DNA from: Hermatobates lingyangjiaoensis
Taxonomy: Eukaryota; Arthropoda; Insecta; Hemiptera; Hermatobatidae
Assembly (NCBI GenBank): GCA_026182355.1
Contig: JAPFBL010001928.1
Span: 3,509,501-3,573,500 of the forward strand
Direction: 5' to 3'
DNA length: 64,000 bases
Below are positions 46,830-59,509 of the stretch, one piece after another. The position numbers were made by a program, and so were the translations under genes. Numbering within the stretch: position 1 is the first letter of the stretch; the number at the start of each line of letters is the position of its first letter. Under the pieces are notes generated by a model. The model made no database searches. It was not told where the DNA came from and saw nothing but the letters and a program-made list of their open reading frames with translations.

Positions 46830-48405
46830 TATGTTTTTTTTATATTCCTCTTTAGTTGTATTTTTTGGATCGTTTTTTTACCGTTAAAATATATGTTTGC
46901 ATTTAAGGCCTGTGCTAAATTCATATACTCGTACATGTTTCACAGGAAATATTATAAAAGTCTGATGCAAAATTTTGATCACTTTTGCAAAATGTTATAA
47001 ATATTTAAAAATGATATATTGCTCTTTTATTTATGCTGTATTGAATGGTTTTTTCAAATTATTCAGCAAATGCTAATCAGGAATTGTTTTGTTTCGAAAC
47101 CATATATATAGTTGAAATTTTTATTACAAATTTATTGTACTCACTTCATGTTTAGATTTGTTTATTTACATCAAACAAGTATTTTACTTTGTTAATTGAG
47201 GTCTGAATAGCTGATTTTATATGTGAGAACCACATATCATAATAAAGCTCCCAAAGGGTCTACAAGTATACAAAGTTCTGCAGCTACTGCTTTACCTGTA
47301 GAACTTAATGGGGTGAACTTTGCTAAATACAAATAAAGTTATTTAGACTTTAATGCTTTATCCATTCATTGTTGAAAATAATGATATTTTTGTTCGCCCA
47401 GCAGATGTTAGTAACAATAAATAATCTCTTTCGTTCCTTTCACAACCAGTTTCAGTATTGTCTATTTTCCAGAGTTAAATTTTTAGTTTTTAATAGATCA
47501 TTCTTTGTTTATAAGTGCTAACAATTCTTCCTATTCTAAAACCTATTCTATTATCTGCTGTGTTATTATGTTAACTTATTAAATATAATCATTTATAAAT
47601 TATGTTCATTCGATGCTTAATAGATTCGTCATTGTTTGCCTCTTGTCTGTTCTTTGTCTTTTTGCAAGCGTGGATGAACCGTCAATAAGTTATAATGATA
47701 AAAGTATCCTGCAACTTAAAAGCTTCATTCTTATTCATTATCTTTAATTGTTTTTAAAAAGTTACTGAACATTTTAATTACAGTTTTAAATTGATAATAG
47801 AAATAAGGGGGTTGATTTTGTTTAAGTTGAGGGATTTTAAATTTGTTGTTAGTTGCTATTTAGTATTTTGTTAGATTATTTGAGAAGTTGAGTAAATGAA
47901 AAGTTTTTAGTTATTTGAATATAAAATCAGTTTATCTATAGAACAAATGAGGTGCTCAAGAGGGAGGGTTGTCAGGAATAAGGTGATTACATTTGACGAC
48001 GCGTTCGAGGGCCTAAGTCAATATGCAGCCAAAGGCAGGCAATATAATAACTGTCGGAGATTTGCACAGGGTTCTTTGTGGCTGAGCCCTAAAGGGACGC
48101 TTGCTAAGCCCTGCCAACTCCGCTTCTAGCCAACTTAAAGGGAATCATATTGAATTCACTTCACGCTCGCCATCTTATTAACATCTTACCATCAAGTATT
48201 CAAATAGATGTACAAATTAGTTTCTATGCCATTTGCTGACTGTAATAAGGGCAGGTTTCATTGTAATTGTCTTCAAATTAATTTCCAACTGCAAATGACA
48301 TGTCTGGAGGTCAAAACCCAAGTAATTCTATTATAAACTTATTCTGTCGTATTGTTTATTACTATTGTTTTAAAATATTACAAAGAGCTACTTTTTATTT
48401 TTTAT
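46830..48405. other. Unassigned sequence
   Basis: A GC-richer patch at 47947-48129 carries a 60-codon frame with no known motif. Nothing else recognised. Confidence 0.4.
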
Positions 48406-48412
48406 ATATATA

Positions 48413-49000
48413 GTTCACAAAGGAAAGAGAAAAACACGTAAAAGGACACACTAAAGACTGACTACGATATTTCGACATTCGTCGTCGTCGGGTACAAGTA
48501 GTCCCTTTGAGTAGCTGAACCCTACTGAACGAACGGTCGAATGCGACGAACGCGCACGCACTCTGACTGCCCAAGGTAAGACTACTAACTACAGAGAGAA
48601 AAATAGCTAAAAAAGGAGAAATAAAATTAACAGTGGGAGAAGAATATTAAGTAAAGCAATGAGTAAAAAATAAAAATAAAAAAGAATTATGGGAAAAAAA
48701 CAGTTAACGGTACAAGTTGAGGTCAGGAGGAGAGCGGGCTTTGACAAGACAGATAATTGCCTCCTCTGATGCTCTTGAAATAACCCGAGAAGATGGTACA
48801 GAGATCTGATTAAGAGTATATATATATATATATATATATAGACTGCGTGCGTGTTCGTAGAGTGGTATTCGACCTACCACTCAGTTAGCTTCAGCTACTC
48901 AAAGGGACTACTTCTGCCCGATGACGACGACTGTCGAAATATCGTTGTGAGTCTTTTGTGTATGTCTTTATTTGTTTTTCTCTTTCCTGTGTGAACTATA
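48413..49000. mobile_element. PLE-derived palindrome, family F8
   Basis: Left arm (48413-48560, minus) and right arm (48842-49000) are diverged inverted copies, both with hammerhead-like motifs. The core region reads CCGACGA or CCGATGA, so the second core base is C. The loop holds an endonuclease remnant and (TA)n at 48819-48840. Confidence 0.8.
48704..48775 (-). pseudogene. PLE endonuclease C-terminus remnant
   Basis: The minus frame reads RASEEAIICLVKARSPPDL and ends NLYR with a TAA stop. It aligns with KASEETHIWLLGARSKPGL..NLNR at 38 kb. Followed on the minus strand by a T-rich stretch and the left-arm hammerhead-like motif. Confidence 0.65.
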
Positions 49001-49004
49001 TATA

Positions 49005-49218
49005 TATCAATGATCAAACCACAATAAGAAATGGGAAAACAAGACTAAGATCTTTCAACCGTAACAAGCGGTCTTCGTCAGAGTCAAAAACCCAACTGCT
49101 GTCAGTTTCTGACGAAGACCGCTTGTTACGGTTGAAAGATCTTAGTCTTGTTTTCCCATTTCTTATTGTGGTTTGATCATTGATTGTTATTTCACGTTTT
49201 TATGTGAAATCATTTTAT
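49005..49218. mobile_element. PLE-derived palindrome, family F1
   Basis: Arms meet near 49098. It follows (TA)n (49000) that ends the F8 palindrome and itself runs into TA-rich sequence. Confidence 0.85.
49033..49093 (-). ncRNA. Hammerhead-ribozyme-like motif, intact (F1, left arm)
   Basis: Exact reverse-complement copy of 38564-38624, with every core base and all stems present. The right arm (about 49100-49157) keeps the core, stem II and AGATCT but has lost most of stem I. Confidence 0.75.
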
Positions 49219-49224
49219 ATATAT

Positions 49225-50185
49225 ATTCTTTTATCGTAGACATCAGTCCAAACCATCCAACATTGAATTATTTTACTATAACAATCACGATTATTATGCA
49301 ATGAAAAGTATGGCACGAATGTCTGAGACCCATTGGTTGATTTATTTAAAGTACTTGACTAGCGTTTGCTATACGAGTATCTTTACAAATATATTTCCGT
49401 TTTAATTTCGTAATGTTTTTTTATTACTGTGAATTTAATATGAACTGAGTTTTGCAAAATCTTTATTATTACTTGTAACTAATTTCTATAATTGGATACT
49501 TCGCAAATTATTAATCAAAACCATTTATTAAATTGTACATGAAAATTATTCTCGAAAATATTTAATACTGAAAAATACTTTATAGCTTCATTAGAAAAAA
49601 AGGTTTTCCAAATTAGTTAATCCCACTCTAAACTGCTCTATATATGTTTAAATGTGGGAGAACAGGCAGCGGGATAATGAGATTAACCCCCTCGTAACGT
49701 GTTAACCTAATAATACATTTCACAAGCTTAGCAAACGCTCCCAAACAAGAAAGTTTGAAAAAATATTACAAAACTCTCTAATCCGAAAAAAAAGTATAAA
49801 AGCCCAGTTTTTGTTTAATAGTATACGATTTATTTGTGTTCTAAAAACAAAAGCCCTTGCCTCTGTTAAATAGCTTACAATTTTTACTTTTTTTACATTC
49901 TATAAGAAATAGTTCGGTATGAAGCATTGTGTTTGGGTCATCCTATCGAAATATACGTATATAGGGTACCTGAGTCCAGCAAAATAGGTTTTGTAAAATC
50001 GATCACTGTGTGTGTGTATGTGTGTACATATGTGAGCAAGATATATAAAAACCAAAAATGTTATACTCACCAAATTGCAACTGTTTGGTAAAGGTCTCTG
50101 TACAACCTCTCTATCTAAGAGACTAACATTCATTTAATTGTTAAATGAACCGTTTAGCAGGAGCCTTAAAATAGGGCTATACATA
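49225..50185. other. Unassigned sequence with a (TG)n tract
   Basis: GTGTGTGTGTATGTGTGTACATATGTGTG lies at about 50007-50035. A 77-codon minus frame across it is not recognised. Confidence 0.45.
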
Positions 50186-50189
50186 TATA

Positions 50190-50445
50190 AATATATAAAC
50201 TTTAAACTACAATGGAAAAAGGAAAGCAATAGAAATAAATGCTGTGAGGCCTTTCAAAGCATGATCAGAGAGCAAAGTAAAAACTGGGAAGTTAACATAA
50301 AAGAATCACTTTTATTATATATATATAACGTAATGTATACGTTACCTTCGTTACCTTCCTTCTCCATTACTTTTATGTTAGCTTCTCAGTTTTTGCTTTG
50401 TCTGATCTCTGATGACATACATTGAAAGACCTCAGAGCATATATA
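50190..50445. mobile_element. PLE-derived palindrome, family F7 (diverged)
   Basis: Inverted arms around (TA)n at about 50315-50330. Left motif (50225-50275, minus): GCTCT, CTGATCA, GAAA, AGGCCT, C, ACAGC. Right motif (50395-50440): CTGATGA, GAAA, AGACCT, C, AGAGC. Both keep the overall layout with scattered changes. Confidence 0.75.
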
Positions 50446-50581
50446 TAGATATATATGACACCACCCTGCCTTCCTGCGGGACTCTTCGCTCTTCACACCT
50501 CCTGATGACGACGATAGTCGAAATATCGATGTGAGTTATGTCTGTGTTTTTCTGTGTGTTTCCTTCGTTTTGAATTTATTT

Positions 50582-50587
<6 letters not shown>
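50446..50587 (+). mobile_element. PLE arm, family F8
   Basis: Ends in the long (TA)n at 50588-50620. Hammerhead-like motif inside. Confidence 0.7.
50492..50535 (+). ncRNA. Hammerhead-ribozyme-like motif (F8)
   Basis: Stem I: TC (50500-50501) with GA (50528-50529), CC bulge, TTCACA (50492-50497) with TGTGAG (50530-50535, one G-U). CTGATGA 50502-50508, extra C, stem II GAC/GTC with loop GATA, GAAA 50520-50523, ATAT, C at 50527. Core intact. Confidence 0.7.
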
Positions 50588-50625
<38 letters not shown>

Positions 50626-50629
50626 TTTA

Positions 50630-52780
50630 AAACAAAAATCATTGATGTCCTGATAATACCTATAAAACGGTTGAAATATATCAACTGTAGTAAATTCATA
50701 AAATTGTGCTGATGAAATAATGAGAGTTTGCAAAGAAAATTAGAAAAACTTATTAAGAAACAATTATCAAGGAATTATGGTCACAATTTCAACTATATAT
50801 ATCAAGAAAACCACCTCTAAAAGTATTAAAAGAAATGGAAAAGTTCTTTTAGTACTTTCATTGGTGATTTCCTTGATTACAGTGTCTCAGTAACTTTACT
50901 TTCTAGAAGTGCTTCGTGTAGAATGACTTTAGTGGAATTCAGTTAACTGATATCATTCTAAATTATTATAAAGGATTCAATTATGCTTTTAAATTGAATG
51001 TATTTTATATATAATAATTAATATTTGAAAAATAATGAATATTCTGAACAAACATCATCTTATTATAAAATGAGTGCGTTGAAAACTTGGCGCTGGCAAG
51101 ATTAGCAACATTGGTGCAGTTTTACTTAACTATTTGCATTCGCGAATATTATTCATTTATTCCGTTACAAAGTAGTTAATTCAGTCAGTTGGTCATTAGG
51201 CAAGGAGGCGGAACTCCTATCTGGAAACAAATTAAACTTGCCTCAACCTAAATTTGACAGTCGTCTAATTTTTACAGAAATCAATTAAGTAACTCTCTTT
51301 TGTTCCTTATAATAATTATATCGTTGAATTATTTACATTTTTTTCATAGTTGGAATTTAATTTTGAAATCTTTGGTGCTGCAAGGTTTGGGTTTGTGTTG
51401 TTGTTTCTGTATATTTTCTAGACATGAGTGGCAACAGCCTATGTCTATATTAAACGTGGTGTTGTTTTGGTTTATTACAACCCAACTCGTTTGTTCAGGC
51501 TTCAACCCTCTGTAGTCAAGTTTGTTGTAGTCGAAGTAGACTTCACTAGGTTAGTGTATATCGATAATAGTTTTTTTTATTAATTAATTAAAAATCTGCC
51601 TTAACAAGTTGTAATCTTAATATTAACCTCTGGGCAATGATGAATTTAAGTTGTAATCTGCCTAGCTTGGTGTAATGGCCCTGAGTCAAATAGTTCCATT
51701 GGTCAGGCATAATGAACATGAGACTGCATACATTCTAGCCTTCAGTTCTTAGTTTTAATAATTAAATCTAGTCTGTTTTCTAGATGTCTAATGTATTTAA
51801 TTAGCAAAGGATATGATAACGCTATTGTTAACAAGATAGTTAGACCAGTAAGTCCTAAGTAATGTATATGTTAGAATTAGCGTTGTTATATATTATTTAT
51901 AGAATAGTTGTATATTATATTAGTCTAGTCATAACAATTATATTATCATTTATAGTGTGTTAAGGTTACGCATTAAAATACATGTATATAGTTAGTGATT
52001 AAGGAATTACAAGTCCAGGCTCGATATTTGGAACAGGTTTATGTTTGTACTTATTGTAACGGGTGCGTCATATAGGTTTTTAACACAAAACATATAAAAA
52101 TGGTTTATGTTATGTAATAATTAAGGAAACTGAAACTATATAACGTTCATATATGTACACGATATGAATGAAGATTTTATCTAGTTCAGCTGTTTTTTTT
52201 TTCTTTTTTTTTTGTTATCCTTAGAGTGGTCTAATTGTGGTGATTTGGATGACTTGTTACACGGGGGTTTATTCACGTTTCCAGTGTAAACATTGCGCGT
52301 TTCAATTGGTATGTTGCTCGTCGTAGCATCGAGTTGTCCACCTTGGGCGTCGTCATGCGACAGCTAAACGACACTAGTTTATGAGTTAATATACTAGTGA
52401 AATCTAGAAAAATTTTTAAAGGTATTTTAGAACGTTGTTAAATAATCTCAAGTGGTTTTAAAAATATGATTTCAGTGATGTGTCTGAGGAGGTTTTATAT
52501 TGAATGATCCAAAACGACTGCTCCCACAGTAGTAAGCCGCGTCGAACATCTCTCCTCAAGGGATACGATTTAAGACTCTTAATGTGGCGGTAACCCGATA
52601 ACAGGGTCCTGTAATTAATGGTTTTCTAAACTAAAGAGGAAATTCGGCCACCTCTACTCTACAGAGCCAAAGAGCATAACATTCAGTTCCTACTGGCCAC
52701 ACGCTATTTGTAGAGTACTGCTACGACAATTGAAAGTATGAGGTTTTAAACCCCACACTAAGAACACACTCTTATTATAT
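50630..52780. other. Unassigned sequence
   Basis: A 71-codon frame at 51300-51515 is not recognised. TAATTAATTAA-type AT runs only. Confidence 0.4.
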
Positions 52781-52786
52781 TACAGT

Positions 52787-52875
52787 GGTATCTCGACATG
52801 CGAATTTCATTGCTTCCAAGACGATCTTCGCATATAAAAAAATCATATACCAAACAAATTTTTCCCTTTGACATT
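52787..52875 (+). mobile_element. Possible Tigger/mariner-type transposon end
   Basis: CAGTGGTATCTCGACATGCG followed by AATT.CATTGCTTCCAAGACG resembles the CAGTGGTACCTCGACATACG left end of pogo/Tigger-type elements. I could not find the matching right end. Confidence 0.45.
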
Positions 52876-52879
52876 CATG

Positions 52880-54285
52880 AAAATAAAATTAATTTTATCC
52901 CCAAAAATAATTAACATGCTCTAAATACCAACCAAATATAGATTTGATATACGATAAATACAATGTTAATTGTATTCATGATGTATGTGTTCTATATAGC
53001 TCGAAATAACAACTTAAACATTGCTACTTAATCATGCTATGGCAGAACTACGTATGCGTGGTACGGAGGAGGAGGGTGGGAGAGAAGTACGTAAAACGCT
53101 AATCTAATTTTTGTTGTTTTTTTAGTCTTTTTTTTTCATTGAACTTTTTATTTTTCGTGTTTCAAATCTACTTGTGTTGTTTATTTTATGACTCAGTTGT
53201 TAGTAACAGTACTAGTTGAGCAATCTTAGCATACTAACTGCTGACATACTGCTGACAGTCACTTACCGCAGACCAGCAGCAGAGCAGTTATTTCAGCAGG
53301 AGTATGGCTATAGCACATCTGCTTTGTGCTGGTGACACTACGGCGTGGAAAGATACTGCCGCGTTGTATGAGGACTCGCAGAGACGGAATCAGACAGAAT
53401 GCGACAACCTCTGTCCGCCTTACCTACCTGAAGGCGAAACTTTTAAGTGGGAGGTCAAAAACAACAAAACGAATAAATAGTTTCTAAATAACTGATGTCT
53501 GTTATTCGATATCTTTACTTTATAGAATCTCTAAAAATTACAGCACTTGATAAAATAAAATTATTGAATAACTAATAAGTATTTTAAAAGTTATCATTAG
53601 TCAATTATGTAATACATTGAATTGTTAGCTAAAAAGGTTTACCGTTTATATAAATTGGTGAATACATATGAGCGTGTTTTTATTAAAAAAAATGAACATC
53701 AGAACTGGCTTGTGACATTTTCATGTTGCAGCATTAGATTTTATTTGGATCCATGTTTTCAACACGGTTGTTCCGCTCGAGCCTGAAATCTGACGTCCCT
53801 TTAGTGACTGGTTACATACAACTGAACAAACTAATACCTATTTTGAATGTAAAGTTTGTTTACAAAGTGTCTGCTAAAAATATCAAAGCAGAGGTCCAAT
53901 AAAGCCGTTCATTTGGCAAAAACAAATCATACTGGGCTGAAATACGAAATAAAACATCGAAAATAGTGTCCTGATACTATTTAGAGTTTAGCCATCGACT
54001 TGAAACCTCTAATGATTGAATCTGCTTCAAAAATAGGTCAGAGAATTTTATTGTGTGCTCGTAATCAGTTCAGAAGTGATTATAAACAATAATTATATTA
54101 CCTACTAATTAGAAGTCGTCCATTTACTATGATCTTTGATTATTATATTTCATAATTAGAAACCACACATTGGTTTAAATCAATTGTTATGTAGAATTTA
54201 GATGCCTTGCTAATATTATAATTATTAATTACAAACCAATAACTTAGATTTTTGGCATTAATTGTATCCTCTGTTATACACATAT
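52880..54285. other. Unassigned sequence
   Basis: A CAGCAG-rich, GC-richer patch lies at about 53235-53450. No motif recognised. Confidence 0.4.
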
Positions 54286-54294
54286 TAATAGATA

Positions 54295-54480
54295 AAAAGA
54301 TTTCACATAAACACGTGAAATAACAATCAATTATCAAACCACAATGAGAAATGGGAAAACAAGACTAAGATCTTTCAACCGTAACAAGCGGTTTTTGACT
54401 CTGACGAAGACTACTTGTTACGGTTGAAAGATCTTAGGCTTGTTTTCCCATTTCTTATTGTGGTTTGATCATTGATATAT
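54295..54480. mobile_element. PLE-derived palindrome, family F1
   Basis: Arms meet near 54398. Right-arm motif 54397-54449 (plus): CTGACGA, GAAA, AGATCT and T are intact. Stem I is GACT/AGGC with one mismatch and stem II has GACTA for GACCG. Confidence 0.8.
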
Positions 54481-54779
54481 TAATAGGTTTTGAAATTATT
54501 TATAATCTTCATCAGGCGATGATTCGAACAAATTATCCTCTTTTCTGACACAGTTGTTGTAAAAGTTAGAACATCTGTCATAAGATCGTGGATGCTGAGT
54601 CCGCGGTAGACTTTATCAACAATATACACTAAATTTGAGAATAAAACAGTTAACGTAGAGATGCTACGAAATGACGTGAGATACATTCGGGAAACACTGA
54701 CATGGAACTCATTTCGGTTTTTTTAATACTCTCAGTCATCAAGGCAAAAAAAAGTAAAAAATAAAATATACGTTTAAAA

Positions 54780-54975
54780 CAAATGTTTATAGAACAATAA
54801 AGGAAAATAAAAAATATAATAAACTAAGGAAGTATAAAGAATAAAATAAAAAAAAACTATATCTTAAATAAGAAACAACCCCAATAAATATTGAGGCCTG
54901 AATTGAAGGGCCACAAAAAGACAAACTGTGCCTCCTCTGAAGCACTGAGTTTTATTAAACAGATCCTGGTTCTAA
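54780..54975 (-). pseudogene. PLE endonuclease C-terminus remnant with T-rich tail
   Basis: The minus frame reads LSASEEAQFVFLWPFNSGL and NIYW, aligning with LKASEETHIWLLGARSKPGL..NLNR. The plus strand below 54880 is A-rich, so the tail is T-rich on the coding strand. Confidence 0.55.
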
Positions 54976-54999
54976 CCTTAATCTTATAATAAAACACCA

Positions 55000-56230
55000 A
55001 AGGTGGTATGTATTTGCCGGGCAATTCTGAGACTCTAGCTTTATCATTTATTGTTTCTTTTCTTTTTCTTGGTTATTTTTTCTTTACTCTATTCCAATTC
55101 ATTATTACATTTATTTTCTTAGTTAATTTTTTATTACTTCTTTCAGTTATTTCTCTACTTTTTCTTCTGTGCTACTTTTTGCTACTTTTCTACTTGAGTT
55201 GGTCTTTCTTCTCTTGATTAGAGACGTTGTTATGATATAGATTTGTACAGTGTTTTTTTTTCATTTTTTCTTGAATAAGTTAACAATAACTAACAAAATA
55301 TTGTATTTTGTCAGTTAGCTTAAATGGAATCATCGAAATCATCTAAAATATAAAGCAAAATAATAGAAGTGATTTTTTTGTTCACCGTTTTTCGTATGTT
55401 CTCAGCCGTTTAGCTTCTTCTTGTGAACTATTTTATTTTTAAATTTATTATACGTTTTTGTTGAAGTCTCAGCTACCTTAGCATCACAATCTATGACCTA
55501 TGTTTTAACTTTTCCAATTACTGTGAAAAAAAATAAAATTTTTTGAAATTTTCTGATAGCAGGAAAGTTATAAACAAGTAGAAAACAACAACCAGAAAAC
55601 CTTGACTGATGTATAACATACTTGAAGGAAAAATGTTTAAAAGATTACCTGCTACGTATTTTTTCAATGTTTATATATGAATATTAAATTAATTTAGCAG
55701 AGTTAGGTGTATACACTATGGTTACTGTTCATTATAAACTTTGAAGGTTATTCTGAAATAAACTTGACAAGAGCTGTATTATGAGTAATTTGGTTTACTC
55801 ATTCAAGCAAGACAAGTCTGCAAGACTTGATGTAATCTAAAGGTAAAAGCGAAATCTAAATAATGCACACGACGATAACACTCTGGTCATTTCAGCTTTA
55901 TGTTTGGCCAGCACCAACTAATAATTAACAGACAGCTCATATTATTAATGAATATTACATAAATTTTAGACATATTTTGTGAAAAAAATATAACATTTAT
56001 TATGCAGATAATTATTGTTTTTCAACATAATTTCAAAATATAGATATATCTTTGAGGTGCATGGAGACTTGCTCGTAGAATGGGTATAGAGGTTTCCATA
56101 TCACTGGTTGCATTATTTCCAAATTTATGATCAATGTGAGAGTTCAAGAGAAAGTAGTGGGAGAGATGCAGAGAGGAAGAGAGGGAGACATTGACAGTTA
56201 GTTGTGGAAAGACTGAGAGAAAGAAAGAAA
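55000..56230. other. Unassigned AT-rich sequence
   Basis: The 69-codon frame at 55008-55217 is a T-rich artefact. Nothing else recognised. Confidence 0.4.
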
Positions 56231-56242
56231 TAGGGTGATTGC

Positions 56243-56243
56243 T

Positions 56244-56283
<40 letters not shown>
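56243..56283 (+). repeat. (GA)n microsatellite
   Basis: Pure GA repeat within a purine-rich stretch (56150-56310). The minus 115-codon frame across it (Ser-Leu run) is an artefact. Confidence 0.95.
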
Positions 56284-56287
<4 letters not shown>

Positions 56288-56782
56288 GAAGAATAGAGAG
56301 AGGGTGATGGACATATTCATGGGCACCTCCCCATACCAGGCATGCCGACATGAATTGATCGTCGGTCACTTGTCTTATGAGATGGGTCCATGTTAGGCAT
56401 ATTTGAATCTCTGTATATAAAGTTCATGAGTTTGTTTGTTTGTTTACTAATTTTCCGTTGAGATAGACCCCTGAAATGGAATATATATATTATTTATTAC
56501 CTGAATTATTTTAAATAAAAGAAAATTATCACTATATTCCCAAAATTGGAGCCAGATTTTGTTTTGTGTGCTCGCCGATGACAGTAGTGCAAATGTATAT
56601 ATAAATTATATATAATTTATTAAATTCCTGTTTTCTAAATGTATTCCAAAAGCATGGTTATATATAACGTATGGTATGAATGATATAAATGGTAATATCG
56701 TTCTTTTTAAGGGTTTTCTAAAATTGATTTGATGAATTCTCAGGCTTGAAGCTGTTTTTCAATCCGTATAGAACGTTTAGAG

Positions 56783-57209
56783 CAGTTTTTCGCAAAGTGG
56801 TAATGTGTCCCGTGGGTGGGTAATGCAAAAAAGGAACGGGGATTCTATTTCTATAAATTGAAAATGTTCATGCAATAAAATTTCTTAATTTAAGTGAAAA
56901 TACAACATGTAAACTTCTAGGAAACGGTTTCTTAAAATTATTTGTTTTGATAATTCATTTTTATGTTAAAACTATATTCTCACTTAAGTTTCTTTTATTG
57001 TGTATTAATTGTTTTGCATAAATATGCTATGAAACAATTCATCTATTGGATTCTAAATAAATATTCGATTAGTAATTATTTTAATTTAATTATTAAAATG
57101 TTACTCTTTCGGTTATTTAGTCTAGGCATCTGATTATTATTCAAGAATGTTGAGTTATAGGTTTATGGACCCAAGGGGGCGGTTACTTGAAAAAGTTTGG
57201 GAAACACTG
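56783..57209. mobile_element. hAT (Buster-type) MITE
   Basis: 427 bp. Exact 8-bp target duplication GTTTAGAG at 56775-56782 and 57210-57217, with central TA. Interior closely matches 42454-42905 (e.g. GGGGATTCTATTTC.ATAAA). The left end has lost the GC-rich block and carries substitutions (CAGTTTTTCGCAAAGTGG). Confidence 0.95.
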
Positions 57210-57599
57210 GTTTAGAGGAACTAATATGATTACTGATACGGGAGCACAAGTAGGGAGTGAAGAGAGAAATGTTTGTTTTAGCAGATTGGTTAGGAATGGG
57301 CTGGTCGATAAGGTGAAATGATGGTGGAGGGTTGATTGAGAGGAGCCGCAGGCACTGCCTGACCTGCTTGCCAATCACCACGTCCTGACCTTCTCGACCA
57401 TCAACCTAGAGAGTCAGCCAGTCCTCTTACTGTGATTAGCTCGAGTCGACTTACTTGTGTGCAGTATCATCTGAAAGCTGCAAAAAACCTATCTGGATTA
57501 TTAGGCAGTTGGGATGTGCACTTGACTGACCGTCAAACCAAAATTGCTTTGGTCATTAATGGGAATAGACGACTACATGGAGCTCTTCTTATGTACAGA

Positions 57600-57919
57600 G
57601 AAAGAGAGAGATAGGGAGGGAGAGGAGAGAGAGAGAGAGAGACTTACATTATGAATAAGAGAAAGGAAAGGAAATATTCAGAATGAGAGAGATTGAGGCA
57701 ATGCTAAAGAACGAGTGAATCAGTAAGTAAGAAAGAGTGTGATAGAGTTACAGTGAGAGAGAGGGAAAGAGAGAGAGAGAGAGAGAGAAACAAACTTACA
57801 TTATGAATAAGAGAAAGGAAGGGGAATATTCAGAATGAGAGAGAGTGAGGCAATGCTAAAGAACGAGTGAATCAGTAAGTAAGAAAGGAAGAGTGTGATA
57901 GAGTTATAGTGAGAGAGAG

Positions 57920-57959
<40 letters not shown>

Positions 57960-58549
57960 ACTTACATTATGAATAAGAGAAAGGAAGGGGAATATTCAGA
58001 ATGAGAAAGAGTGAGGCAATGCTAAAGAACGAGTGAATCAGTAAGTAAGAAAGGAAGAGTGTGATAGGGTTATAGTGAGAGAGAGGGAAAGAGAGAGAGA
58101 GAGAGAGAGAGAAACAAACTTACATTATGAATAAGAGAAAGGAAGGGGAATATTCAGAATGAGAAAGAGTGAGGCAATGCTAAAGAACGAGTGAATCAGT
58201 AAGTAAGAAAGGAAGAGTGTGATAGAGTTATAGTGAGAGAGAGGGAAAGAGAGAGAGAGAGAGGGAGAGAGAAACAAACTTACATTATGAATAAGAGAAA
58301 GGAAGGGGAATATTCAGAATGAGAAAGAGTGAGGCAATGCTAAAGAACGAGTGAATCAGTAAGTAAGAAAGGAAGAGTGTGATAGAGTTATAGTGAGAGA
58401 GAGGGAAAGAGAGAGAGAGAGAGAGAGAGAAACAAACTTACATTATGAATAAGAGAAAGGAAGGGGAATATTCAGAGTGAGAAAGAGTGAGGCAATGCTA
58501 AAGAACGAGTGAATCAGTAAGTAGGAAAGGAAGAGTGTGATAGAGTTAT

Positions 58550-58583
<34 letters not shown>

Positions 58584-58855
58584 TTACATTATGAATAAGA
58601 GAAAGGAAGGGGAATATTCAGAATGAGAGAGAGTGAGGCAATGCTAAAGAACGAATGAATCAGTAAGTAAGAAAGGAAGAGTGTGATAGAGTTATAGTGA
58701 GAGAGAGGGAAAGAGAGAGAGAGAAACAAACTTACATTATGAATAAGAGAAAGGAAGGGGAATATTCAGAATGAGAAAGAGTGAGGCAATGCTAAAGAAC
58801 GAGTGAATGAGTAAGTAAGAAAGGAAGAGTGTGATAGGGTTATAGTGAGAGAGAG

Positions 58856-58904
<49 letters not shown>

Positions 58905-59465
58905 ACTTACATTATGAATAAGAGAAAGGAAGGGAAATATTCAGAATGAGAGAGAGTGAGGCAATGCTAAAGAACGAGTGAATCAGTAAGTAAGAGAGGA
59001 AGAGTGTGATAGAGTTATAGTGAGAGAGAGGGAAAGAGAGAGAGAGAGAGAAACAAACTTACATTATGAATAAGAGAAAGGAAGGGGAATATTCAGAATG
59101 AGAAAGAGTGAGGCAATGCTAAAGAACGAGTGAATCAGTAAGTAAGAAAGGAAGAGTGTGATAGGGTTATAGTGAGAGAGAGGGAAAGAGAGAGAGAGAG
59201 AAACAAACTTACATTATGAATAAGAGAAAGGAAGGGGAATATTCAAATGAGAAAGAGTGAGGCAATGCTAAAGAACGAGTGAATCAGTAAGTAAGAAAGG
59301 AAGAGTGTGATAGGGTTATAGCGAGAGAGAGAGAGAGAAACTTACATTATGAATAAGAGAAAGAAAGGGGAATATTCAGAATGAGAGAGAGTGAGGCAAT
59401 GCTAAAGAACGAGTGAATCAGTAAGTAAGAAAGGAAGAGTGTGATAGAGTTATAGTGAGAGAGAG

Positions 59466-59509
<44 letters not shown>

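Noticed and set aside
52787..53460. Complete Tigger-type element
   Set aside because: Only the left terminal motif is visible. No matching right end or TA duplication was found.
56022..56369. 115-codon minus-strand frame rich in Ser and Leu
   Set aside because: Low-complexity product of the (GA)n microsatellite read on the other strand.
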